Below are positions 1 to 9,216 of a DNA stretch of 25,110 nt, piece by piece (the first letter of the stretch is position 1; each line of letters begins with the position of its first letter). Origin of the DNA: Zopfochytrium polystomum (Eukaryota > Chytridiomycota > Chytridiomycetes > Chytridiales > Chytridiaceae); the NCBI GenBank assembly GCA_025765615.1, contig JAIVFJ010000555.1, forward strand, positions 1-25,110, written 5' to 3'. The notes under the pieces were generated by a model, which was not told where the DNA came from, searched no databases, and was given only the letters and a program-made list of their open reading frames with translations. The position numbers and the translations under genes are program-made.

Positions 1-2098
1 TCCACTGGTTCGGCCAACGCTGCATCGTCGTCATCCTCATCTTCTTTCTCTGGAGGGTCGCCGACAACCTCGGCCTCGACAATGAGCTCGGCGGCAACAT
101 ATCCATCGTACTCAAGCGTTCCTGGTGCTTCTCCACTGCACGGCCACTCCAGATCCCTTTCTGCCGGCTCGGGCGCTGATGAATTCGGAAGCAGTGTTGG
201 CATGGGCAGTGTTTATCTCCCGCTCTTCCCCAACCACCCGTCCGCTCCATGAAGCTGTCCCCGGCAAACGCCCGGTTTGAATCCAAACTGTCCGAGTACC
301 TGCACCACCTCGACCGGAAGGAGGCATCAATCCAAAAGGATCGTGTAATGCTCCAAGATATTCGTCAGGTTCGATCACTGCTCTCCAACCCTCGCGCGAT
401 CACCGGCGATGCTGCGGACAGCGATGGTGTCGGTGGAACCTCCTCATCCTCATTCGTACCGTCGTCAGTGTCGTCCACATCCTCAACCCTAGCCGCCGCT
501 GTGGCCCGCGCCGATGGCCAATCGAGTGAGCCGACCACCGACGAGCCGTTCCAAACGCGGAGAACGCCAACGACCACCCCGGCGCCATCACCAAAGTCCA
601 AGTCGAAAACGAAGGGAACAAAGAGCCGCCACAAATCTCCCAACCCACCACCGGTTGCACCTCGACGGTCCTCCCTGCCCGATGACCGCGGATTTAGCCA
701 ATACGCTGTGGTCCAGCCGGTACCAGCCTTACCATCGATTCCATCCCAAGGGGTGCCGTCGAATGCCGCTCCACCGGCACCGCCTCAGCCACCTTCGCAA
801 CTCTTTCCTTCCACTCCTCCTCAGGGACTTGCCCAGTTCGCGTCTGCGTATCCCTCCCCGTATCAAAACTACCAGCTCATGAACGACTCTCCAGCCCCAA
901 CTCCGCCTCCAAAGAGTCCTCACCAACAGTTTTCCCGCCAAAGTCCCACCGTGGCCGCGCTCTCTATGCAGCAACAGCAATCCAACGCGCTTAGTAGTTC
1001 ACCTCAGCCTTATCGCGTCCTGCCTCAAGCAGCGGAGTTTACTCCACTACCAACACCGCAGCAACGCAAACGCCAGATGCAGCAACACCAGCTTCCTCCA
1101 AAGGCCAGCACAGCGCCAAACCTGATGTCTTTGGTCCAATCGGCAGCACAACAACCACAGCTTGGTCCCTCGCAGTTCAACCTGCGGCCCACACCATCTA
1201 CGTCTATGCCGGCAGACTACTCCTTTCCTTCCGTTACCGATGCGCCATTGCGTGGCCGTGCGCCAAGTCGACATCGAACGCCGTCCCCAACCCCTGCGGC
1301 GCCCAATGCCCTGTCGTACGGCTTTGCCGCCTCCGACTCGGAGGACCGTTCAGAGTTCAAGTCTCTTCCAAACTCTGCCGCCACGCGCAACCCAACCGTC
1401 AGTGCGCCCCCGCAGCAAGTGCATCAATTTTCACAGGGCCAGTATGGCGGATCGCCGTCCCTTGGCTTTGCGACGGCCGACCAGGCAACCTTGCCTCCTG
1501 CGGCCGTGCAGCAGCGCTACGTAGTTGTGGGTCCCGGTCCTCCTCCTCCGGGAGCCATGCAATACTATCAGCCCCAACCCCAGCAGCCAGTATACCCGTC
1601 GGTGGCCACTCGCAGCTCCCGAGAGACGAAACGCCTCTTTGGCGGAAACACGGACGGCGGAAGCAGCGGCAAGAGTGACACTAGGAACACCAATATGAAC
1701 AGCAATATCAATGTTAGCTTCGACAGTGGCAAGAACAGCGTCCACAGTGGCAGCGGACCGGGCTGGTTCCGGCGGGTCGGTCAAAGAGTGCGGAGACGCT
1801 GCTGCAGGGGGGCTTTGCTGGGTTTGCCAGCGCCGCCGCTGCGGCCGCCGCCGCCACCACGGCTTCGGGCGTCCCGTCGCGACGCAGGCCGTCTCTTGAT
1901 CGTGATCGTGCGGATGACGTAGGGGGTGGCGCGGGATGGACGATTCGACGGCCGCCTCCTTTGCCGGATGAGGGAACTTCGGGGGCTGGAGTGGCGAAGG
2001 CGGTTGGGGTTGAAGGAAAAAAACGAGGAATCGTGAAAATCGGAAACGCAGGCCGTTTCCAACACCAACTTCAAGCGCTCCATTCTGAGTGTGATTAG
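1..2098 (+). CDS. Ser/Pro/Gln-rich low-complexity protein, 5' partial, two frame discontinuities
   Basis: I do not recognise this protein. A Ser-rich segment is open in frame 1 from base 1 to a TGA at 250-252. Frame 3 then carries the main part (ATG at 249, open to 1922): a short charged, probably helical stretch (about residues 10-50, with KLSEYLHHLDRKEAS), a Lys/Ser basic patch, and long Pro/Gln/Ser-rich sequence. The frame-3 tail after about 1755 becomes Arg/Pro-rich nonsense, while frame 2 becomes protein-like (KSAETLLQGG, an Ala run, GKKRGIVKIG) and stops with TAG at 2096-2098. I infer one gene whose frame changes twice, through assembly indels or unresolved introns. A GT-AG interval at 211-254 (44 nt) would repair the first break, but its donor GTTTAT is weak. 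The composition fits a disordered regulatory or scaffold protein; no domain is visible. It converges on the neighbouring minus-strand gene. Confidence 0.6.
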
Positions 2099-2477
2099 GC
2101 CTGTTACTTAACGAATGTTTTGCCTTGGAGTACAACATTGATGCGTGCAACTCCGACTCCGGCTTGACGAAATGCAAACTGAAGATTTTCTCTTCGTTGT
2201 TTCAGGTCTATAAGATGATCGGGTTTTCATTGAGCCCCTGTCCATTGCCCAAAACTCGTTGACACGCGCATACAGGATGGTGGTAACAAAAAAACCAGGC
2301 ACGAAAACGGGTCAACAACAAAGCAGTCCAGTCCACAAAGAACGAACCAACGGTAGTTCAAGTAATGACAAAGAGCGGTAGCGAGTATATCAGAAGGAGT
2401 TATAGGGAGATAGGAAGTCCAGATGGGATCAGGAGACGGTGAATGTATGGTCGGACTACATCATTCGATTCGTTGGG
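2099..2477. other. Convergent intergenic interval
   Basis: This separates the stop of the plus-strand gene (2098) from the proposed stop of the minus-strand gene (2478). It should hold both 3' UTRs and polyadenylation signals. I see no ORF with coding character, no RNA gene and no repeat in it. Confidence 0.5.
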
Positions 2478-4470
2478 TTAAGAGTATTGGAACGCGGGTG
2501 GCATCTCCTCAACGCAATCCACCATTACCTCTTCTTTTTGCCAGTTGATAGGGCGAGAGAATACGCGGATGGCGCTGAAAGAGTTCCCGTAGCTTTGGTT
2601 TTGCTCACTCCAGCGCTTACAGCCGCTGTGGAGATCGGAGCCGCCCCCTTGCCACCGTCGTTGGGATTGGCGCACCTGACGAGCTCGGCACTTCGCTTTG
2701 CGGAAACCTCAGACCGGTAGGTCCCTGGAGTGGAATGGGATTAGGAGCGATCCCAGGCTGTTGTTGCTCCTTCAGCAAAGCGATCGGAATCAGTGCCATT
2801 GCTGCCAATGGGTTCAGGGCAATAGGAGCCTGCGGTAGAGCAGGAGGAGACCCTTGCGCAAGAGAGTAGGCTATGGATTGTTGCACCGGGGTTGTACTGC
2901 CACTATTAGGTATTGGTGGTGGGAGGGGGGCTGTGGGCGGTTTCCAATAACGTTTAAAGGATTGATCGGGGGGGAAACGGTCGGCGGCGTTTTGGAAGGG
3001 TTCAATGATAGACCCGATACATCAAGGCTGTTTCCGCTGCGGCGGGAAGGCGACCCGGCAACTGGTGGGGGTGTTTGATGCAACTGGAGGCCCACCCAAT
3101 GGGGGGACAGTGGGGCACCAGGGGCGGAGGGCGAGTTCTGGTACGCTTGGTGATGCGGGTACGGCTGTGAGCCCTGCTGAAAGTACTGCTGCTGGTACTG
3201 ACTGCTTGGCGTTTGTGTCGAAGAAAGCGACGAAGCCTCCTGCCAGAGGTAAGGGCCGGGCGCATTCATGTAGGGTCCCGCCCCAGGCGGCGTTGGCTGG
3301 GGTTGGACCATCATTCCATGAGTGGATCGGGGGGAAACCGTGGAGCGCGGCTTACGAGAAACATCCAAAGATGGTACGAGAGGTACGATTTGTGGCTGCG
3401 AACGGGCCGTCGCTCGTGGGTATCGTGAGGATGGCGGAACCGTTGAGACTGGTAGTATGGGTTGACGACTGGCTCCGGGAGCATCTCGCAGAAGCTCTTG
3501 TGGCTGGATTGGACGAGAGGTTGGAACGGAGTGGTTTCCCAGTGATGGCCCACCCATCAATTCCAAATGCTGCTGCTGCAACATCAGCTGTTGCTGCTGA
3601 AGCTGTACTTGATGAAGCTTGAGCTGAAGCTCTGATAAATTGATGCCGTTAATGATTTGAAACACTATTCATCGCAGTTGTACCTTGTTGCTGGAGCTCC
3701 AACTGGTGCGCCATCTGCAATCGCTGCTGTTCCTGGGGAGATGTCTGTGAGTAGATCGACGAGGCGTAGCCTCGCTGCTGATATTGGACCTGCTGGGGAG
3801 CCTGCGCGAACGATTGTCCATCGAACAACGTTTCTGAAGGCATCAAGTTTTGTGGTGGAGGTGGAGGGGCCATGGCCCGCCTTTCCAGCTTCTCGTGAAT
3901 CAGAGCTATCTCGTCGGGGGTTGGGGCCCTCTCGCTTATGGCATCCGGTTGACGGTTGCTCGCCCGAGAGAGAGCGCGACCATTGCTTTCACGACCTGTT
4001 CTGACGCTATTGTCTGAATCATATTGCTGCTGCGGGCGGTGCTGCTGATGCTGCTGCTGCTGCTGCTGCTGTTGGTGGGGCTTGACGAAAGTCCTGAAGA
4101 GAACCTCGTTGTTGGAGTTCGATGAAGTCGTTATAGGTTTTGTTGCTGGATTTGCTGTTGCTGCAGATCCAGTTGCTGCGAGTAGGGAGACATGTGCAAG
4201 GAGGAGCTGGAGGAGGGAGTGCTGGCAGAAGTGCCAAGGTGAGGCGGAAGGGCGGGGGGGGGCTGGTGGGGGGTCTGCGATCCGCTGGGTCCTCTGCTTC
4301 TGCTTCGGCTGCGGCTTCTACCAGCCGCCGCCTCCACCCCCTCCGTTGCTGGGGTTGTTGCCGTTGCCGGCGATGCCACTGCTCATAGGCTGGGGAAGGG
4401 GGGCGGGGAGGTCTGGGTTCCTGGCTTGCGGCAATCGCGAAGTGTAGCAAGTAGTCGCGGTCTTCGCCTT
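2478..4470 (-). CDS. Gln/Pro-rich low-complexity protein, spliced, 5' end unresolved
   Basis: Unrecognised gene read on the minus strand. Protein-like sequence begins near 4470 (EDRDYLLHFAIAASQEP) and continues through PAYEQWHRRQRQQ. After frame changes comes an SR-like and Pro-rich part, a polyGln run encoded by CAG repeats (4051-4072 on the plus strand), and a charged stretch (APTPDEIALIHEKLERR) before a Gln-rich probable coiled coil (QLKLHQVQLQQQQLMLQQQ). A 52-nt intron (3632-3683) joins two Gln-rich exons in frame. A second, 46-nt, intron (2575-2620) removes an in-frame TAA and leads to a short tail ending FQYS at 2478. Other frame changes, near 4250 (C/G run), 4131 and 2890-2990 (C7 and G6 runs), look like indels. 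No ATG is visible in frame at the 5' end, so an upstream exon or a broken start is likely. Polyglutamine and coiled-coil content suggests a transcriptional or scaffolding role; this is inference only. Confidence 0.55.
2575..2620 (-). other. Possible spliceosomal intron, 46 nt
   Basis: On the minus strand the interval begins GTAAGC, a near-consensus donor, and ends CTCTTTCAG. The TAA that would otherwise end the reading frame lies inside the donor. Splicing restores the frame into about 31 residues (AIRVFSRPINWQKEE onward) ending at a TAA at 2478. No strong branch site is seen, so this is less certain than the 52-nt intron. Confidence 0.45.
3632..3683 (-). other. Probable spliceosomal intron, 52 nt
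   Basis: On the minus strand the interval begins GTACAA, contains an ATTAAC branch-like motif, and ends TTTATCAG. Removing it joins the LELQQQ exon to the LQLKLHQ exon in the same frame, forms a Glu codon across the junction, and skips two in-frame stops. Both exons have the same Gln-rich character, which supports the splice. Confidence 0.65.
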
Positions 4471-4520
4471 GCAGGAAGGTGAGTTGGAACGAAGTCGTCC
4501 AGAAGAGAGCAAGAGACAAG

Positions 4521-4585
4521 CAGAGCGAGAGAGAGCGAGAGAGAGAGAGAGAGAGAGAGGCAGGCAGACAGAGAGACGACAGAGA
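4521..4585. repeat. (GA)n-rich microsatellite upstream of the minus-strand gene
   Basis: An almost pure GA run, with CAGGCAGACAGAGAG at its right side. Read on the gene's own strand it is a CT-rich tract just 5' of the first recognisable codons, where it could be promoter, 5' UTR or intron sequence. Confidence 0.8.
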
Positions 4586-5234
4586 GACCGTGCACAAAAA
4601 TCTGCCTGTTTGTGTCTTCTTGGTGGTGTAAGGCCGAGACAGACAGAAGTGCGGGCAGCACAAACACCGGAGGTAACGAAAAGGGACTTTTACTGCATTG
4701 GTATTGAGTTTGTGCTCCTAAATGCGACGGGCTCTGGTGAGGATATGTGCTTGTTGGTGTTTCGTTAGGAGTCAGTGGTCACAAAAATTTGTTGAATAAT
4801 ACGGTTGGAATTTTTGGATTGCCCTGGAACTGGTTGGAAACCAAAGCAAATAGTTCACCAAAAAGGAGCCGCCATTCCTTCTTGGCTTGGGAACCTTGGA
4901 CTGATTCACCGGGCATTGGGGACGCACAGATAACCCCTGGAACCTGGGATACCCTTTTGCCTGGGCAAACCATTTGCCAGGGTGGAGTGATTGACAATGA
5001 TCACGTTTGCAACGATCAGTGGAATTGCCATGGTCCATGTGGCCAACAGAAAAGGCGACATACAGTGCGAGACATGAAGAATTTAGAACAAAAGGGGACA
5101 GAATAAACTTTTTTTTTTTTTCCTACCATACCCAAACCATCCCCACTTACTGAAATCCAAAAATGCAGCGACGTGAATTGCATTGATATCTGCAGACCAC
5201 TAATTGGGAGCACCAATTTTATCCTCCCTCCCAC
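4586..5234. other. No convincing gene; poly-T tract after AATAAA
   Basis: A 119-codon open frame exists at 4747-5106, but its composition and lack of any motif do not support a gene. The sequence holds an imperfect inverted repeat around 4958-4982 (CTGGGCAAA / TTTGCCAGGG) and AATAAAC followed by T13 near 5103-5122. On the minus strand the T13 would be a poly(A) run such as retroposed sequences carry, but no element body was recognised. Confidence 0.4.
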
Positions 5235-6265
5235 CTACGGTTGAAAAACAAGGCAGCCCTGGATGCCTGCTGGTTGTGAGGCTGCTGCACTGTCAGGGGA
5301 AGAAAGTCTTGTGAGACTATACTCACTCCTTTGACCCTGGGATCTGGGCCCTAGAGTGAGGGAAAGCAAATAATAGGCTAAAACTAACTTTGTTGAGCTG
5401 TTGTCTAGGGGGTGTTTCAACCCTACTACTTGCCTAGTCCACGAAGTATCCCTACTGATCTGTCTAACAGGGGTCTCAAACACGAAGAATGAACATTCAG
5501 AGGGACAATCCTCTGAAGGATTGGTGTGGGAGCACTGATTACTCATGGCTGCGGGCCAGTGCAAGGGGAAACAGAAGGGCACTCCCGAGGGCGCAACACA
5601 ACTGCAGAATAAAGAGAGAGAAGAGGGGAATGGGGGTTTTTATCTCAGGAACCAACCTAATCTCAAATGCAACAGGAGTGGTTAATAATTACAGGACGGA
5701 CAGGGTGCGACCTAGCGCCCCTCGTTGCCGTCAGTGCTTCAGGAGCCCTTGTCGTCACCAGCGACGGGGGGGGAGAGAGAGAAGGGAGTCGACTATGTAG
5801 GGGTCAGAAGGTTGCCAGCAGGGAACTCGCACGCAGAAACACCTGAGATCGTACACACACCCTGCCAGGCTGCGTCGGCACGATCACTCGACCAACGGGC
5901 TTTATCACATCGCACTCATACTCACACAGCTCACTCTCACAGCAATAGGACTGAGGCAGGCACTCGTAGATCGAACTCTCAGGTGTTGGGGGCTGTGCTA
6001 CCGGCCTCCAACACAGAGCCAGCAGCGTCACACAGTCGGTGGTGGGGCCAGCTGCATTCCCCACCTGCAGCCCCTTAAGAGGAGCCCCTGAGGGGCCATG
6101 TACTCACCTGGGTGTGTACCACCTCTCACTATCGCCGATGTAAGCCAGATGGATTTAAGGGACTCTGTATTGGTGCCAAAGGACAGAAATCAGATTAAAA
6201 AAGAAAAAGGAAAAGAGAAATGGCCCAAAAACAGAGCGAGAGAAAATTGACAAGTCAACTCCCCT
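5235..6265. other. Unassigned, possibly LTR-derived sequence
   Basis: No gene is convincing. Loose LTR-like hints are TGTTGAGC near 5391, GA-rich sequence after AATAAAG near 5612, and TTGGTGCCAAAGG near 6170, which could resemble a tRNA primer-binding site, followed by a purine-rich leader-like stretch. There is no second LTR, no CA terminus and no pol sequence nearby, so I do not call an element. Confidence 0.25.
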
Positions 6266-6298
6266 GACTTGGAGCATCCACCACAAATGCTCCAAGTC
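6266..6298. other. Perfect 12-bp inverted repeat (stem-loop)
   Basis: GACTTGGAGCAT is followed after nine bases (CCACCACAA) by its exact reverse complement, ATGCTCCAAGTC. The stem has no mismatch. No coding context or element terminus was recognised beside it, so its role is unknown. Confidence 0.75.
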
Positions 6299-6580
6299 GC
6301 CCAACCCTATGCGTGTATGTACAAGGGCCGAAAAAATAATAAATTAGGCAGGCCTGGGTACGGCCTGTCCGGCACCCCATCCCTAGGCAGTCGGGCAGTC
6401 TCTGTTAGTCACCGAAAAAGAAAATATGTTGAGAAAACCCTGGTGCAATGGAAACGAAAGTAGTAAAAGCAGGCCCAATAATAAAGATGGGTTAGCTGCA
6501 AATACATTTGATAACACCTTGGAAAGTAATGAACCGGGAATAATGTTAGGAGTCCCGATCCTTGCGGTCTTATGACAGGT
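6299..6580. other. Intergenic sequence with no recognised feature
   Basis: A 64-codon plus-strand frame overlaps this region but has no supporting motif. I see no gene, RNA or clear repeat. Confidence 0.4.
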
Positions 6581-6589
6581 ACGCTATTT

Positions 6590-7130
6590 TTTGCAAAAAA
6601 ATCCTAGACTTTATCACTGAGACCTCAGTGTAGTCTCACAGTCTTCATCTTGGACAAAAGTGTCAGTTCAAACCCAAAAAAAAACAAAAACAAGCAAAAG
6701 GAAAATGTGTATAAGGAGCAGCTATGTCAATACTTGGTGGAACCCCTTCATCTTTGATGACAGCCTTGATTTTTCTTGGCTTACTTTAGACGAAACATTG
6801 AAGGAACAAGTGGGAAATTTTGGTCCACGTGCTTGTAACTAATTTTTTCAATGCTGGAACTGCAGAAGGGCAATCTGTTTGCACTTTTACTTAAATGTTC
6901 CCAGAAATTCTCAATTGGGTTTAGGTCCAGGCTTGTGCAGGCCAATTAAGAACTTTCAATCCACGTTTCTGAAACCATTGTCCCACTTTTACTGCTTTAA
7001 GAGCTGTGGTGCATTGTCTTGCTGATAGATGAAGTTTGCAGTGATATCGTTTTGAGAGTCCTTTTTTATCCATAGTCCAGGAAACCCTCAAACTCCACAT
7101 CCAGACTGCCAATATACTTGGTTGAGTTGA
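6590..7130 (-). pseudogene. Decayed Tc1-like (Tc1/mariner) DDE transposase
   Basis: On the minus strand the C-terminal half of a Tc1-type transposase can be followed across shifting frames: YQQDNAPQ, holding the second catalytic Asp (codon at 7016-7018), then a WFQKRG-like stretch, WPAQ, and LNPIENFWEHL with the catalytic Glu (codon at 6910-6912), then KIKAVIKDEG, typical of the family's C-terminus. The Asp and Glu codons are 106 nt apart, which is the D34E spacing plus one indel. There are several stops and frameshifts, so it cannot be functional. The N-terminal DNA-binding half and clear terminal inverted repeats are missing. Its upstream side is cut by Copia element A, whose 5' LTR starts at 7175. 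A small palindrome (CACTGAG-AC-CTCAGTG) lies near 6618. Confidence 0.8.
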
Positions 7131-7174
7131 GCTGGCTGTGAACGAAAAGCATCCTGGGTTCAAACCCATGAAAG

Positions 7175-7396
7175 TGTTAGTTTTGGGTCCTTTGGTGTAA
7201 GCAGTGTGCAGGAGCTTTGACCTGATACTGCTCTGCAAGGATGACTTGCAGCATTTTTGCAAGTGATGGTTCTTGTAACAGTTTTGTATAAAGACAAACA
7301 CAAGACTGACAGAAGCCAAGATCAACCTCCCACCACCACCACCTTCAGTCATGTATTACCTCAATATCCACAGCAGCACAACCCATAGACAATCCA
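7175..7396 (+). repeat. 5' LTR of Copia element A (222 bp)
   Basis: It begins TGTTAGTTTTGGG and ends near ACAATCCA. The same sequence starts element B (22523-22740) and, reversed, forms the 3' LTR of element D (14839-15040). The three flanks differ, which fixes the TG boundary well. The CA boundary is inferred from where D leaves the alignment. No TGG-type tRNA primer site follows it. Confidence 0.8.
7287..7293 (+). promoter_or_regulatory. TATA box in LTR A
   Basis: TATAAAG lies in the middle of the LTR and is conserved in all three LTR copies (22633-22639 in B; on the minus strand in D). Its position makes the upstream half U3 and places transcription start shortly downstream. Confidence 0.6.
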
Positions 7397-7413
7397 GCCC
7401 AACGAAACCTTTC

Positions 7414-7428
7414 ATACAAAACTGTTAC
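7414..7428 (+). promoter_or_regulatory. Leader segment complementary to U3 (cyclisation-like)
   Basis: ATACAAAACTGTTAC, 17 nt downstream of the LTR end, is the exact reverse complement of 7275-7289 in the LTR. In a genomic RNA the U3 copy would sit near the 3' end, so the two could pair 5'-to-3'. Element B has the identical pair (22621-22635 and 22758-22772). Ty1 uses a comparable 5' UTR-to-U3 complementarity; the same role here is inferred. Confidence 0.55.
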
Positions 7429-7902
7429 CCATCCCAATCACTTCCCCCTTGATTTCAACAAGATCCAATCAGTAGAAGGGGTTGTACGCTTTTCAGATCT
7501 GCCAACTTTGGAAATCAATCACAGACGCTACAGACATCATACAGCAATTCCGTTACTACAATTGGAACGCTCTCAATCTCCAAAATCTAATACCCCCTGC
7601 CAATCCCAAGCTATCATTGGAAAGGCCTGCTTCAGGACTACACACTGTCACCAACAGCACCCCAAAATCACTCTCCTTTGTGATAAGCACGCCTTTTTCC
7701 ATTCAGGGTCACCAGATTACCTCCAACCCTCACCATTAATTTTTGATTTTTCCCCAATTGGAGACAACGACCACCCCCCTACCTGACACACACCAAGCTA
7801 ACAAACCAACTTTCATCTGCTGCAACACCACCTTCACAACACACCCAAAATCCAACGAAATCCTTTCAAACTTGGCACACATAATCGTCCTGAGAAAACA
7901 GC

Positions 7903-9216
7903 ATGACTACTGACTCAACCAAGTATGTTGCCAAGTCCTTCAGCGTCTTGGAGGGACCAGAGAATTTCGGTGACTGGTTGGAGGATCTTACAGCAGAACT
8001 CTCCAACAAAAATGTCGACTTACGCCACTGCATTGACACAAGTCACATCAACGCAGAGCAGAATGATGCAATTGATCCACTAGACCTCCGCGACACTGGA
8101 ACCTGTCTCATCAGAGATGGACCATTCCAAGGACAGAGATTCCAATTGGTGCCTCCGCCTCGTGGACAAGAGAAAGTAACTTGGTTTCCTGGTACACAGA
8201 ACCAGAATGCACATTGCTGTCTAATTATTCGCCGCCACATCTCTCGAGCCCTTCTCACCCAAATCACACCTGGTCGAAACTTTGCTTACGAGTTGGTTGG
8301 CGAATTGGGAATAATTTGCCGCACAGCAGACCAGGGACTCGCAAAGGAGATCATTGACGACTTTGAACGCATCAAAATGGAACCAACTGAAGCCTCAGAT
8401 GCCTTCATTACCCGATTCACTGAAGCATACCATCGAGTTGACAGCTTTGCAAAATCAGCAGCTGGAGAACTTCTCCATCGTATCCGCCCTTTCCAAAAAG
8501 TTGTTCGAATCTTTGTTGGTTCACTGAACCAAAGCCTATTGGACATGGGGATAGGAAACGTTTTTCTTGTTGTCGGCAACCCAGCTCCTGAGATAACAAG
8601 TTTAGCCAAACTAATCTCACTCTTCAAACAAACTGTTCGTCAAAACAACTATGATAAGCGACGCATCGAGCTGGCAAATCAAAGAGAAGGGGACACCTCC
8701 ACTGCAGCCCCAGAGGTCAACGCACCAACTGCAAATGTTGCCCAAGTTCACTACATACCCCCCCCAGGCCGTGGCTATCGACCGCTCCAACCAAGGCCAC
8801 AGCCATACACCCCACGACCCTATGGTGGCTTTGGCAGAGGGTCCACTCCACTCTCTCAAGGAAGTTGGCGACCCCAGCAGATGGGATGGCGACTCCAGCA
8901 AAGTGGATGGCGACCACAGCAACCATTCCGTCCACACCAGAGCCGGGCATCTGCAAATGTCACCTGCAACAATTGCAGTGGTCGTGGACATTATGCAAGG
9001 GAATGTCCTTCAGCTGCAAACGTGCAGGAGCAGATGCCTCAGCAATCCCAGCAGGCACTCCTAACATACAGTGCACCAGCAGACAGTGATTGGGATGAAC
9101 AACAGAGTCAGCAGTTTGCAAACGAACAGCAGTTATGGGAAGAGACTTACAACTCACAGCTTGGCGGCCAAAGTGACGACAACCACCAACAGGATTTTTG
9201 GATGGCCCGGGAGTGA
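7903..9216 (+). CDS. Copia-type Gag polyprotein (element A), 437 aa
   Basis: Gag forms the virus-like particle and binds the element's RNA. The ATG at 7903 opens a 437-codon frame to TGA at 9214-9216. The N-terminus (FSVLEGPENFGDWLEDL) has the aromatic-rich look of Copia gag N-termini. A helical middle part follows, then a Gln/Arg/Pro-rich basic linker (about residues 270-350), then a CX2CX4HX4C zinc knuckle with C355, C358, H363 and C368, then a Gln/Asp-rich tail. It is the only gag here with no stop or frameshift. The copy in element B is almost identical over its first 180 residues and then loses frame through a single-base deletion. The stop lies in a hairpin loop just after a T5 run, so a -1 frameshift into protease is possible. 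Confidence 0.85.
   Translation: MTTDSTKYVAKSFSVLEGPENFGDWLEDLTAELSNKNVDLRHCIDTSHINAEQNDAIDPLDLRDTGTCLIRDGPFQGQRFQLVPPPRGQEKVTWFPGTQNQNAHCCLIIRRHISRALLTQITPGRNFAYELVGELGIICRTADQGLAKEIIDDFERIKMEPTEASDAFITRFTEAYHRVDSFAKSAAGELLHRIRPFQKVVRIFVGSLNQSLLDMGIGNVFLVVGNPAPEITSLAKLISLFKQTVRQNNYDKRRIELANQREGDTSTAAPEVNAPTANVAQVHYIPPPGRGYRPLQPRPQPYTPRPYGGFGRGSTPLSQGSWRPQQMGWRLQQSGWRPQQPFRPHQSRASANVTCNNCSGRGHYARECPSAANVQEQMPQQSQQALLTYSAPADSDWDEQQSQQFANEQQLWEETYNSQLGGQSDDNHQQDFWMARE

Noticed and set aside
211..254. 44-nt intron that would repair the first frame break in the plus-strand gene
   Set aside because: The phase is right, but the donor (GTTTAT) and the acceptor context (CATGAAG) are weak, so it is mentioned only as a possibility.
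1431..2177. 248-codon open frame on the minus strand
   Set aside because: It lies opposite the plus-strand gene, has Arg/His-rich antisense composition and no motif; a shadow of GC-rich coding sequence.
3005..3622. 205-codon plus-strand open frame
   Set aside because: Antisense to the Gln/Pro-rich minus-strand gene, whose spliced frame is far more protein-like.
4747..5106. 119-codon plus-strand open frame
   Set aside because: No recognisable motif and no supporting context; length alone is not enough.
6084..6096. GCCCC-TGA-GGGGC small palindrome
   Set aside because: A five-base stem is expected by chance in a window of this size.
5391..6182. Possible LTR plus tRNA primer-binding site (TTGGTGCCAAAGG)
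   Set aside because: No CA terminus, no partner LTR and no retroelement coding sequence nearby; kept only as a weak hint in the region description.
7152..7168. tRNA-like B box (GGGTTCAAACCC)
   Set aside because: The flanking bases do not form a proper T-arm, and no A box, anticodon arm or acceptor stem was found; a chance palindrome.
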